Shown here one piece after another: positions 25,628-33,348 of a DNA stretch of 64,000 nucleotides. The first letter of the stretch is position 1, and each line of letters starts with the position of its first letter. This stretch comes from Martinezella lusitana (GTDB taxonomy: Bacteria > Pseudomonadota > Alphaproteobacteria > Rhizobiales > Rhizobiaceae). The notes beneath the pieces are model-generated. The model made no database searches. It was not told the DNA's origin and was given only the letters and a program-made list of their open reading frames with translations. The position numbers and the translations under genes are program-made. Location: the NCBI RefSeq assembly GCF_900094565.1, contig NZ_FMAF01000020.1, forward strand, positions 40,828-104,827, given 5' to 3'.

Positions 25628-26434
25628 ATGGAATTTCAGGACGACGGTCTCGATCGATTCGAGGCGGAGGGCGCAGCGCCCTTGCCGCACGCAGAGACGG
25701 AAGGACACGTCGATCACGACGGCGCTCGCATATGGTATGCGGCCTACGGCAGCGGCGCCCCGGTGATCCTCCTTCATGGCGGGCTCGGAAACAGCGGTAA
25801 TTGGGGCTATCAGGTGCCGGCGCTGATCGACGCCGGCCATCGCGTCATCGTCATCGACAGCCGTGGCCACGGTCGCAGTACGCGCGACATGCGACCCTAC
25901 ACCTACGAGCTGATGGCTACCGACGTTCTGGCCCTGATGGACAGGCTGGGGGTCCGAAAAGCCGCCATCGTCGGATGGAGCGACGGCGCCTGTACGGGTC
26001 TCATTCTCGCAAGAACCCATCCGGAGCGCGTTGCCGGCGTCTTCTTCTTTGCCTGCAACATGGACCCGAGCGGTACGAAGGAATTCGTGGCCACGCCGGT
26101 CATCGACCGCTGCTTTTCCCGCCACACCAAGGATTACACGGCTCTGTCGTCAACACCAGATCAGTTCGATAGCTTCGTTGAGGCTGTCGGCCTGATGCAA
26201 CGAACGGAGCCGAACTATACCGCCACCGATCTCGCCGATATCGATGTGCCCGTTGCCATCGTGCATAGCGAGCATGACGAGTTCATCAAGCGCGAGCACG
26301 CCGATCACCTCGCGCGGCACATCCCCGGCGCGGAATTGATCCTTCTGGCCGGCGTCAGTCATTTCGCCCCATTACAGCGACCAGCGCAGTTCAACGCCGC
26401 CCTGCTCCCCTTCCTTGCGAGGATTTCGGCCTGA
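25628..26434 (+). CDS. Alpha/beta hydrolase
   Basis: A 268-residue alpha/beta-fold hydrolase. The oxyanion motif 'VILLHGGLGNSGNW' is at about residues 46-59, the nucleophile elbow 'GWSDGA' (Ser 118) is followed by 'TGLILARTHPERV', and the acid and base lie in 'VHSEHDEFIK' and 'GVSHFAP'. The first 25 residues are acidic and precede the fold. GGGAGG is 5 bases before the ATG. Substrate is unknown; similar proteins are annotated as esterases or lactonases. It is monocistronic as far as can be seen. Confidence 0.88.
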   Translation: MEFQDDGLDRFEAEGAAPLPHAETEGHVDHDGARIWYAAYGSGAPVILLHGGLGNSGNWGYQVPALIDAGHRVIVIDSRGHGRSTRDMRPYTYELMATDVLALMDRLGVRKAAIVGWSDGACTGLILARTHPERVAGVFFFACNMDPSGTKEFVATPVIDRCFSRHTKDYTALSSTPDQFDSFVEAVGLMQRTEPNYTATDLADIDVPVAIVHSEHDEFIKREHADHLARHIPGAELILLAGVSHFAPLQRPAQFNAALLPFLARISA

Positions 26435-26573
26435 TATCAGATTCAGTTGCGCACGTCCGATTGTTGGAATAAATGATGATCATCATCTTATTCGAGACTC
26501 CCGAGACCGAATCGCCGCTGACAGGCCCTTCCCCCCCGGGGGGAGCAACATCAGCTCCAGGCAGGATAATTTT

Positions 26574-27695
26574 ATGACAGCGACCTTATTTTCACCACTT
26601 GCCGTCGGCCCCTATGAACTCGCGCATCGCATCGTCATGGCGCCGCTGACGCGCATGCGGGCAAGCCAGCCGGGCAACGTGCCTTCCGCACTGAACGCCG
26701 AATATTATGCGCAGCGTGCCACCCAGGGCGGGCTGATCATTTCCGAAGGCTCGCAGATTTCTCTTGCCGGACAAGGCATGCCGGCAACGCCCGGCATCCA
26801 CACGGCCGAACAGATCGCCGGCTGGAAGGCGGTAACGGAGGCTGTCCATCGCAAGAGCGGCAGGATCTTCCTGCAGCTCTGGCATGTCGGCCGCATCTCC
26901 CATTCCTCGCACCAGCCAGGCGGTGCTCTGCCCATCGCCCCTTCCGCCATCGCCGCCAAGGGACAGGCTTTCACCGCTTCGTTCGAACGCGTGCCCTTCG
27001 AGACGCCGCAGGCGATCGACATCGATCTCATGCCGCTGCTGATCGACGTCTATGCGCAGGCGGCTGCCAATGCCAAGCAAGCCGGATTCGACGGCGTCGA
27101 GATCCACGGCGCCAACGGCTATCTGATCGAGCAATTCCTGCAGGCGCGCACCAACCAGCGCGCCGACCAATATGGCGGCTCGATCGAGAATCGCACACGG
27201 CTGCTGCTCGAAGTGGTCGAGGCGGTTTCCGGCGTATGGGGTTCGAACCGCGTCGGCGTCCGCCTTTCGCCCTTCGGCATCGCCAACGATAGCGGCGAGG
27301 ATGACCCCTTGCGTCTCTACGGCCATGTCATTCGCGAGCTGGACCGGCTGCATCTTGCCTATCTGCATCTGATCGAACCGCGCGCCAGCGGGGCGGGCTT
27401 CGCTGAGGTCGACCACAAGAATGTGCCATCGGCGGCGGAGCTGTTTCGCCCTGCCTGGTCGGGCACATTAATCGCAGCCGGAAACTTCCGGCCGGAGACC
27501 GCCGAAGCAGCACTTGCCGCCGGGCATGCAGACGCCATCGCCTTCGGCCGGCTGTTCATCGCCAATCCCGACCTGCCGGAACGCATCCGTCGCGGGGCTC
27601 CGCTCAATCCCTATCATCGCCCGACCTTCTACGGCGGCGGTGCCGAGGGCTATACCGACTATCCAACGTTCGATGCCAGGGAGGCCGCCGAATGA
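26574..27695 (+). CDS. Old Yellow Enzyme-type alkene reductase
   Basis: A 373-residue FMN-dependent NAD(P)H:flavin oxidoreductase (NemA-like). The N-terminal strand 'LFSPLAVGPYELAHRIVMAP', the active-site 'GVEIHGANGYLIEQFL' (substrate-binding His and Asn), 'RADQYGGSIENRTRLL', and 'ADAIAFGRLFIANPDLPERI' are classical OYE motifs. Such enzymes reduce activated C=C bonds and nitro compounds. ATG 26574 is selected with AGGA 8 bases upstream; the longer frame to 26415 lacks homologous sequence. It overlaps the next gene by 4 bases. Confidence 0.93.
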   Translation: MTATLFSPLAVGPYELAHRIVMAPLTRMRASQPGNVPSALNAEYYAQRATQGGLIISEGSQISLAGQGMPATPGIHTAEQIAGWKAVTEAVHRKSGRIFLQLWHVGRISHSSHQPGGALPIAPSAIAAKGQAFTASFERVPFETPQAIDIDLMPLLIDVYAQAAANAKQAGFDGVEIHGANGYLIEQFLQARTNQRADQYGGSIENRTRLLLEVVEAVSGVWGSNRVGVRLSPFGIANDSGEDDPLRLYGHVIRELDRLHLAYLHLIEPRASGAGFAEVDHKNVPSAAELFRPAWSGTLIAAGNFRPETAEAALAAGHADAIAFGRLFIANPDLPERIRRGAPLNPYHRPTFYGGGAEGYTDYPTFDAREAAE

Positions 27696-28420
27696 GCACG
27701 CCATGCGCCGTCATCGTCGGAGTGGGAGCAGAACAGGGATTGGGTGCCGCGCTTTGCCGGCTTCTGGCCGGTAAGGGCTATCATGTCATCATCGCCGGCC
27801 GCACACCGGCAAAGATCGACAAGGTCGCCGAGACCATCAAGGCATCCGGCGGCAGCGCCGAGGCCATCGAAACGGACGCAACGGACGAAGCCGCCGTCGT
27901 GCGGCTCTTCGAACATGCCTTTGCGCCGCGGGACGGCATCGCGGCGCCCGATTTCATCGTCTTCAACGCCGGCATCAACCGCCCGATCGGCTTTCGCGAT
28001 CTGACAGCCGCCCAGTTCGAGGAGTTCTGGCGCATCTGCTGCTTCGGCGGCTTCCTCGTCGGGCGCGAGGCGGCCCGCCACCTCGTGCCGCTCGGCCGCG
28101 GCACCGTGATCTTCACCGGCGCTTCCGCCAGCCTGCGCGGCAAGGCGGGCTATGCGCAATTCGCCGCCGCCAAGGCGGGCTTAAGAATGATCAGCCAGAG
28201 CATGGCGCGGGAATTCGGGCCGCTCGGCCTGCATGTCGCCCACACCATCATCGATGGCGGCATAGACGGTGAGCGGCTGCGTTCCCGGCGGCCAGATATG
28301 GACGCCAGCGGCTTGCTCAATATCGACGCCATCGCCGAGAGCTACTGGCATATCCACCGCCAGCATCCCTCGGCCTGGACACAGGAGCTCGACCTGCGTC
28401 CCTACAAGGAAAATTTCTGA
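27692..28420 (+). CDS. SDR-family oxidoreductase with Phe in place of the catalytic Tyr
   Basis: A 242-residue Rossmann-fold protein. The nucleotide motif is 'GVGAEQGLGAAL' near the N-terminus, 'NAGINRP' follows in the middle, and the catalytic Ser is in 'FTGASASLRG'. The position of the YxxxK tyrosine is Phe ('QFAAAKAGL'), a variation I recall in a subgroup of SDRs. It is coupled to the OYE-type gene by an ATGA overlap, so the two probably act on related substrates. The reaction is not predictable. Confidence 0.85.
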   Translation: MSTPCAVIVGVGAEQGLGAALCRLLAGKGYHVIIAGRTPAKIDKVAETIKASGGSAEAIETDATDEAAVVRLFEHAFAPRDGIAAPDFIVFNAGINRPIGFRDLTAAQFEEFWRICCFGGFLVGREAARHLVPLGRGTVIFTGASASLRGKAGYAQFAAAKAGLRMISQSMAREFGPLGLHVAHTIIDGGIDGERLRSRRPDMDASGLLNIDAIAESYWHIHRQHPSAWTQELDLRPYKENF

Positions 28421-28441
28421 GGCCGGCAATCGAGGCACAGG

Positions 28442-28741
28442 CTAGCAATTCCGCGAGAGCGCTTTCGCGATGTTGAGAAATTTCGGCTGCGTGGCATCGC
28501 ACTCGTTGCGACGCCACGCACTTGTTTCACTTTCAGCGTCAGGGGTTTCGCTGGGGATCGTGAAGGACCATGGAGACGGGCGGGACGGGCTACCGCGATA
28601 CAGGCGACGAAGTCGGCCGAAAATGCCCCTCGCAGCAGCTCGATCCTTGTCCGCGCCCGAAGGCGGCTCGATCGCCTTCAGGTTTGCCGGATCACCCCAA
28701 CGATCATTGTAAAGATCCCTGAAGAAATAGTTGGTCAGCAT
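28442..28741 (-). CDS. Short hypothetical ORF divergent from the LacI regulator
   Basis: A 99-codon ORF whose ATG lies 16 bases from a LacI-type operator sequence. The first about 30 residues ('MLTNYFFRDLYNDRWGDP') look protein-like; the rest is Arg/Ser/Pro-rich with no recognisable domain. It may be a real small gene controlled by the regulator, or the N-terminal remnant of a longer gene. The ribosome binding site is weak (AAGG, 9 bases upstream). Low confidence. Confidence 0.3.
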   Translation of the reverse strand: MLTNYFFRDLYNDRWGDPANLKAIEPPSGADKDRAAARGIFGRLRRLYRGSPSRPSPWSFTIPSETPDAESETSAWRRNECDATQPKFLNIAKALSRNC

Positions 28742-28757
28742 TTGGGTTTGCCTTTTT

Positions 28758-28771
28758 TGAACCGATTCAAT
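28758..28771. promoter_or_regulatory. LacI-type operator O1
   Basis: Imperfect palindrome TTGAACCGATTCAA. It is the exact reverse complement of O2 at 28793-28806, and lies between the short ORF and lacI-type gene. LacI-family operators commonly have this size with a central CG. Confidence 0.65.
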
Positions 28772-28792
28772 CCTATATCGGATTCATTGACT

Positions 28793-28806
28793 TGAATCGG
28801 TTCAAT
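28793..28806. promoter_or_regulatory. LacI-type operator O2
   Basis: TTGAATCGGTTCAA, the exact reverse complement of O1, centred 35 bases from it. It sits in the divergent promoter region. Confidence 0.65.
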
Positions 28807-28839
28807 CCTACGCTTGAATGCTCCGCTGTCAAGCGGAAT

Positions 28840-28853
28840 TGAACCGATACAAT
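28840..28853. promoter_or_regulatory. LacI-type operator O3
   Basis: TTGAACCGATACAA differs from O1 at one base and lies about 28 bases before the regulator start. This position suggests autoregulation. Confidence 0.55.
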
Positions 28854-28880
28854 TTCCTGCTACTGTGCACGGGAACGAAA

Positions 28881-29951
28881 ATGGAGAGGCTATTGGTCAA
28901 GGGCACGATCAAGCTTGCAGATGTCGCCAAGGCGGCAGGGGTATCGCAGGGAACCGCATCGAATGTCTTCAGCCGGCCCGATGTGGTGCGCGAGGAGGTG
29001 CGCGAGCATGTCCTTAAGACCGCCAGACAGCTCGGATATGCCGGCCCGAGCCTCACGGGGCGGTTGTTGCGGGCAGGAAAGGTCAATGCGATCGGCGTCG
29101 CCGCCGTGGAACCGCTCGCCTATTTCTTCGACGACCCATGGGCGAGAGCCCTGTTGGCGGCCGTGGCCCAGGTCTGCGATGCCAGCGGCACCGGGCTGGC
29201 GCTCGTTTCGGCCAAGGACCGGCAGAAGCTGGACTGGAACATCAAGAGCGCCCTCGTGGACGGCTTCATCCTGTTATGCGTGGAGGGCGGCGAAAAGCTG
29301 GTGCAGCTGACGCGCGAGCGGCAATTGCCCTTCATTGCCCTGGCATTGAACGACGATGATCCGTCGGTCGCGTCGATCGGCGTCGACAATGTCGCCGGGG
29401 CTGCGACAGCCGCGACGCATCTGGCGGAACTGGGCCACCGGCGCTTTGCCGTGCTTGCCACCGAATTCTCTTACGATCATGTCGGGCCGGTGGGCCTCGG
29501 CGAGATCGAGCGGGCTGTTTATTCGACCTCGCGCGATCGTGCCACCGGCTATTGGCAGGCGCTTGAGACATTCGGCATCCGACGCCAGGATGTTCCGATC
29601 TACGAGACGGATAACCACAAGACGAGCGTCGAGACGGGTCTCGAATATCTGTTCTCGGCGCCTGAGCCGCCGACCGCCCTCCTCGCAATGTCCGACCATA
29701 TCGCACTGCTGGCCATGAACTGGCTGCAGGCACGGGGACTTTCCGTTCCAAGAGATGTCTCCATCATCGGCTTCGATGGCGTTCCGGAGGGCGGCATGGT
29801 GGAGCCGGGCCTTACGACGATGGCGCAGCCCTTTGACCAGATCGCGCAACGCGCGGTAAGGGCGGTTCTGGACGATGCCATGCCGATCGAGCGCGAGATG
29901 ATCGACGTCACGCTCATCGTCCGTGGCAGCACGGCGGCGCCGAAGCTATGA
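28881..29951 (+). CDS. LacI-family transcriptional regulator
   Basis: A 356-residue regulator. The N-terminal helix-turn-helix 'TIKLADVAKAAGVSQGTASN' begins at about residue 9, followed by the hinge 'HVLKTARQLGYAGP' and a periplasmic-binding-protein-like effector domain ('DVSIIGFDGVPEGGM', 'PPTALLAMSDHIALLAM'). The effector is probably a sugar or nucleoside, but no metabolic genes are adjacent to point to it. The start is uncertain among ATG 28881, an upstream in-frame ATG (28818) and a TTG 12 bases downstream. Three operator-like repeats precede it. It converges with the MscS gene. Confidence 0.9.
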   Translation: MERLLVKGTIKLADVAKAAGVSQGTASNVFSRPDVVREEVREHVLKTARQLGYAGPSLTGRLLRAGKVNAIGVAAVEPLAYFFDDPWARALLAAVAQVCDASGTGLALVSAKDRQKLDWNIKSALVDGFILLCVEGGEKLVQLTRERQLPFIALALNDDDPSVASIGVDNVAGAATAATHLAELGHRRFAVLATEFSYDHVGPVGLGEIERAVYSTSRDRATGYWQALETFGIRRQDVPIYETDNHKTSVETGLEYLFSAPEPPTALLAMSDHIALLAMNWLQARGLSVPRDVSIIGFDGVPEGGMVEPGLTTMAQPFDQIAQRAVRAVLDDAMPIEREMIDVTLIVRGSTAAPKL

Positions 29952-29978
29952 TGCCGCGACACTATCCGACACAGCGTC

Positions 29979-32132
29979 TCAGCCCGCTTGCTGCGCGCCG
30001 TCGACGGCTGCAGTACGCATCTCCATGAGCTGCCGGGCAGCGGCGGCGGAAGCGTCCCTGTCGCTTGCCACCTGCACGGTCGGGAAGGCGAACTGGATGC
30101 CGTTTTCATCGAAGGCCTGCTTGATCAGCGCCAGCGCGCTGCGGCGGATGACCGAGACGTCGTTGGGCTTGGCGGTGAGCGCCAGCCTGATTTCGATCGC
30201 GAAATCGCCGAACTGTTCCACGCCCTTCATCTTCAGCGTCTGGATGATGCTCGGCGCCAGTTCAGGATCGTCGAGCAGGCGCTGGCCGATATCCCTGATG
30301 ATCCGCTTCATCTTCACCAGATCGGTATCATAGGTGACCTTGACGATGATCTTGTCGATCGCCCAGTCACGATTCATGTTATTGACCGCGCCGAGCGAAC
30401 CGAACGGAATGGTCGCCAGCGGTCCGCGCTGGTGACGCAGCTTGACCGAACGCAGGCTGAATGACTCCACCACGCCCTTGTGGTTGCCGCTTTCTATGTA
30501 TTCGCCGACCCGGAAGGCATCGTCCCACAGATAGAAGACGCCGCTGATGACGTCCTTGACGATGGTCTGCGCGCCGAAGCCGACCGCGACGCCGACGACA
30601 CCGGCACCGGCGATCAGCGGCCCGATCTGGATGCCGAGCCCCGACAACACCATCATGATGGCGATGATGCCGATGGCAACCGCAAGGATATTGCGGAAGA
30701 TCGGCAGCAGCGTCTGCAGCCGGGCGCGGCTCGCCTTCATCTCCTCGGAATCGCTGTCGGCGGGCAAGGATTCCATCAGCTTGGCGTCGATATAGGTTTT
30801 CATCAGGTGCCAGACGAGATCGGCGACCAGCAGGATGACGATGCCGCTGAGAACACCGCGCGCGATTCGCCCGATGATTGATTCGCTGCTGCTCATCATC
30901 GCGTGGGCCTCGACACCCAGCATCCGCCCCAGCCAGAGGGCCGCGAAGGTGATGATCAGTGCCCGCACGCCGCGATCGAGAAGCACGGCTGCCAACTTGC
31001 CGGCGCCGAAAATGCCATCGGCCGCATCATGCAGCGCCTCGATGGCACGCGTGGATACCGAGAGAACGCGCGGCAACAGGATCGCATAGATGCCGAGCCA
31101 GAGAAGGCCGTCGAAACCGGCGACCCACAGGCACCAGAGGGCCACGAAGAAAATCGTCAATAGCCAGGAAATCGTCTTCGCCCCACGTTCCTCCGGCGCG
31201 ACGGGCCTTGACCACACGGCCGTCACGGCGATGAGAAACAGGCCGATGCCGAGCGCATAGCTGATGAGATCCCGGGCGCCGACGGAAAATTCGAGAGACG
31301 TGACGGCCTGCAGAACTGCCCAACCGCAGGCAAAATAGACAGCAAACAGCGTGCATCGCCGATACCAGTATCTCGCCACACGCCGCCGTTCGGCAATGCG
31401 GGCGGTACCGCTGTCCTCGTCCAGAACATCGTTCGTTCGGCGCATGGCGATCAACTCCATCAGCAGTTTGCCGATGGAAATGACGAGCCTGATGGAAACC
31501 AGCGCAATGACACAGGCTATGGCGAAGCTTTCGATGGCCGGCGGCCAGTCGAAAGCGAGCAGCGGAACCAGCGTCACCAAGGCGTGAATGATCGCAGGCA
31601 CCACCCCGCCCAAAAACTGGAACCGGGCAGCCTGCAGCTCGGTCTCGATGGCGGCAGCCCTTTCGGTGCGACGCATGTGCTTGGTGTTGATGAAGCGCGC
31701 AACGGCGAGCTCTGCCACAAGTCCCATGAAAAAGAGGATCACGACCTGGATGATAATACGCAGGATACCAACCGCCCTGCCTTCTCTTTCGAGCTTTTCG
31801 GATGCCGTCATCACCTCATAAGGCAACGTCATCGCCGCGCCGGATACGACCTCCAGGTGATGCCGAGTATGACCAAGCATGCCGGAGAGGACGGACATCT
31901 GGTCACCGTCGGACGTTCCGGGAGCGCTGGCGGCGAGTTGATTGTTCAGCTGGGCACCAAGCCATTGCTTGACCTCCGGTTCGTTCATCAGCTGAATGAG
32001 TTCGCGAACCTTTTCGGGCGCCGGCTGTGGTGCAGCCGTGTTTTGTGCGAGTGCCGCAAGAGGCGCGGCCAATGCAAAAAGACATAAAAGCAGTGTCCTG
32101 ATCGACAGCCTGCTACCCCCGACATTCTTCAT
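29979..32132 (-). CDS. MscS-family mechanosensitive channel
   Basis: A 717-residue membrane protein. A signal sequence ('LLLCLFALAAPLAALAQ') and a short periplasmic domain come first, then about ten transmembrane segments and the MscS core. The pore helix region is 'LIAGAGVVGVAVGFGAQTIV', followed by 'DVISGVFYLWDDAFRVGEYI' and the beta domain 'VVESFSLRSVKLRHQRGPLA'. Extra helices before the core place it with the large MscS/MscK-like proteins. It should release solutes on hypo-osmotic shock. The ATG at 32132 starts the signal peptide; the much longer upstream frame is antisense to the next gene. Confidence 0.92.
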   Translation of the reverse strand: MKNVGGSRLSIRTLLLCLFALAAPLAALAQNTAAPQPAPEKVRELIQLMNEPEVKQWLGAQLNNQLAASAPGTSDGDQMSVLSGMLGHTRHHLEVVSGAAMTLPYEVMTASEKLEREGRAVGILRIIIQVVILFFMGLVAELAVARFINTKHMRRTERAAAIETELQAARFQFLGGVVPAIIHALVTLVPLLAFDWPPAIESFAIACVIALVSIRLVISIGKLLMELIAMRRTNDVLDEDSGTARIAERRRVARYWYRRCTLFAVYFACGWAVLQAVTSLEFSVGARDLISYALGIGLFLIAVTAVWSRPVAPEERGAKTISWLLTIFFVALWCLWVAGFDGLLWLGIYAILLPRVLSVSTRAIEALHDAADGIFGAGKLAAVLLDRGVRALIITFAALWLGRMLGVEAHAMMSSSESIIGRIARGVLSGIVILLVADLVWHLMKTYIDAKLMESLPADSDSEEMKASRARLQTLLPIFRNILAVAIGIIAIMMVLSGLGIQIGPLIAGAGVVGVAVGFGAQTIVKDVISGVFYLWDDAFRVGEYIESGNHKGVVESFSLRSVKLRHQRGPLATIPFGSLGAVNNMNRDWAIDKIIVKVTYDTDLVKMKRIIRDIGQRLLDDPELAPSIIQTLKMKGVEQFGDFAIEIRLALTAKPNDVSVIRRSALALIKQAFDENGIQFAFPTVQVASDRDASAAAARQLMEMRTAAVDGAQQAG

Positions 32133-32306
32133 ATACGCTGCCCTTCCCGCGATCGGGCCGCCGGCCCGTTTTTGCAGACTATACGCCTTTTTTATGCGGG
32201 CAAGCAGGCACTTACGCCCATGGCGCGATCGGCGCCGGCGGCATTGCCCCGGAGCGGTTGCCGCGCTAGGTTCTGCGGCAATACCGTTCGGTGCTCGGGG
32301 ACGCGC

Positions 32307-33260
32307 GTGTTCAATTTCCTGAAAAAGCTCTTCGGTAAAGGCAAGCAACCCGAGCAGCGGCTCACGGCAACCGAACCGGTGACCTCCACACCAGTCAAGA
32401 CGCTCGATCTGAACATTCCAGACGAAGCTTTGCAGGACGAAGCCTGCTTTGCGGCCTATCTGCAAGAACGGCTGCCGTTTTTCGGCGACCTGATCGGGAT
32501 CGACTACGATGCCGCGGCCGGCAGCCTGACGCTGCACAGCCGCAATGGCGACACGATGACGAAATTCCTGAGCAATGCGTTGCTGGCGCTGCGCGAGAAG
32601 CGCGGACAAGCCCGCGCGCAGGCGCTGATGAACTATCTCAACATGACCGAAGCCATTGATGACGGCGACGAGCTCGCCAAGGTCCTGCCGGTCTTGAAGG
32701 CGCGCGACTTCGTTGACGTGGCGCGGCAACAGATAATCCAGGCCGTCAAGGACGAACCCGACCCGCCGCAATTCGTCTATCTCGACGAGGCGGAAAACCT
32801 GATCAAGCTCTTCGCCGTGAACGGCGAAACCACGGTCAGCTACGTGATGTCGACGGCGCTGGAAAGCTGGGGCATCGACGCCGAGGAACTTGCCGTGCTG
32901 GCACAGGCCAACCTGCAGAAATTCCTCGACAAGACCGGCGTACAGATCGCCAAGCGCAGCCAGTTTCAATATGTCGAGGTGGACGGCCAGTTCGAATCCA
33001 GCATCGCTTTCCTGCCGAATTTCTGGGCGCAGGTGCAGGAGCAATCCGGCGGAGCGGCGCCGATTGCGGCCTTTCTTTCACGCGACAAGGTCTTCTTCAC
33101 CCATGAAAACGACACCCTGGGCCTGCAGCTGCTGGAGCTGATCGGCGCCGATCTCAGCGAGGTGCCTTACGTTATTTCGCCGGATCAGTATCGTTGGGAG
33201 AACGGCAGGTGGACGCTGTTCAAGCGGGTGGCGCCGATAGCGGCAGCTAAGCTCCACTAA
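32307..33260 (+). CDS. DUF1444 (YtpQ-like) protein of unknown function
   Basis: A 317-residue soluble protein. The central part 'AVNGETTVSYVMSTALESWG' followed by 'IDAEELAVLAQANLQKFL' resembles the DUF1444/UPF0354 family typified by Bacillus YtpQ. The start is taken as GTG 32307, with GGGG 6 bases upstream and 'MFNFLKKLFGKGKQPEQRL' as N-terminus; the longer frame lies in the divergent leader. Function unknown. It is divergent from the MscS gene and convergent with pncB, and its TAA stop coincides with the end of a repeat element. Confidence 0.75.
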   Translation: MFNFLKKLFGKGKQPEQRLTATEPVTSTPVKTLDLNIPDEALQDEACFAAYLQERLPFFGDLIGIDYDAAAGSLTLHSRNGDTMTKFLSNALLALREKRGQARAQALMNYLNMTEAIDDGDELAKVLPVLKARDFVDVARQQIIQAVKDEPDPPQFVYLDEAENLIKLFAVNGETTVSYVMSTALESWGIDAEELAVLAQANLQKFLDKTGVQIAKRSQFQYVEVDGQFESSIAFLPNFWAQVQEQSGGAAPIAAFLSRDKVFFTHENDTLGLQLLELIGADLSEVPYVISPDQYRWENGRWTLFKRVAPIAAAKLH

Positions 33261-33348
33261 AGCGATCAAGCTTTGAACGGAATCGCGCGATCATTCTAGA
33301 AGCGTTATTTTCACGCAATTCACGCAATTGCGGACGGAAAACGCTCTA
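33258..33348. repeat. Rhizobial intergenic repeat, copy A
   Basis: This 91-base element lies exactly between the stop codons of two convergent genes. One end reads TAAAGCG, the other CGCTCTA (reverse complement TAGAGCG), and the core carries CGGACGGAAAA and CGCAATT shared with copies B and C. It contains a short local duplication of CACGCAATT. The TAA of the DUF1444 gene and the TAG of pncB are formed by its two ends. Confidence 0.7.

Noticed and set aside
25259..26125. A 288-codon minus-strand ORF opposite the alpha/beta hydrolase
   Set aside because: Overlaps the hydrolase antisense; only its last residues fall outside it, and no family was recognised.
32133..33044. N-terminal extension of the MscS reading frame
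   Set aside because: It is antisense to the DUF1444 gene, and the protein has a proper signal peptide at the ATG 32132.
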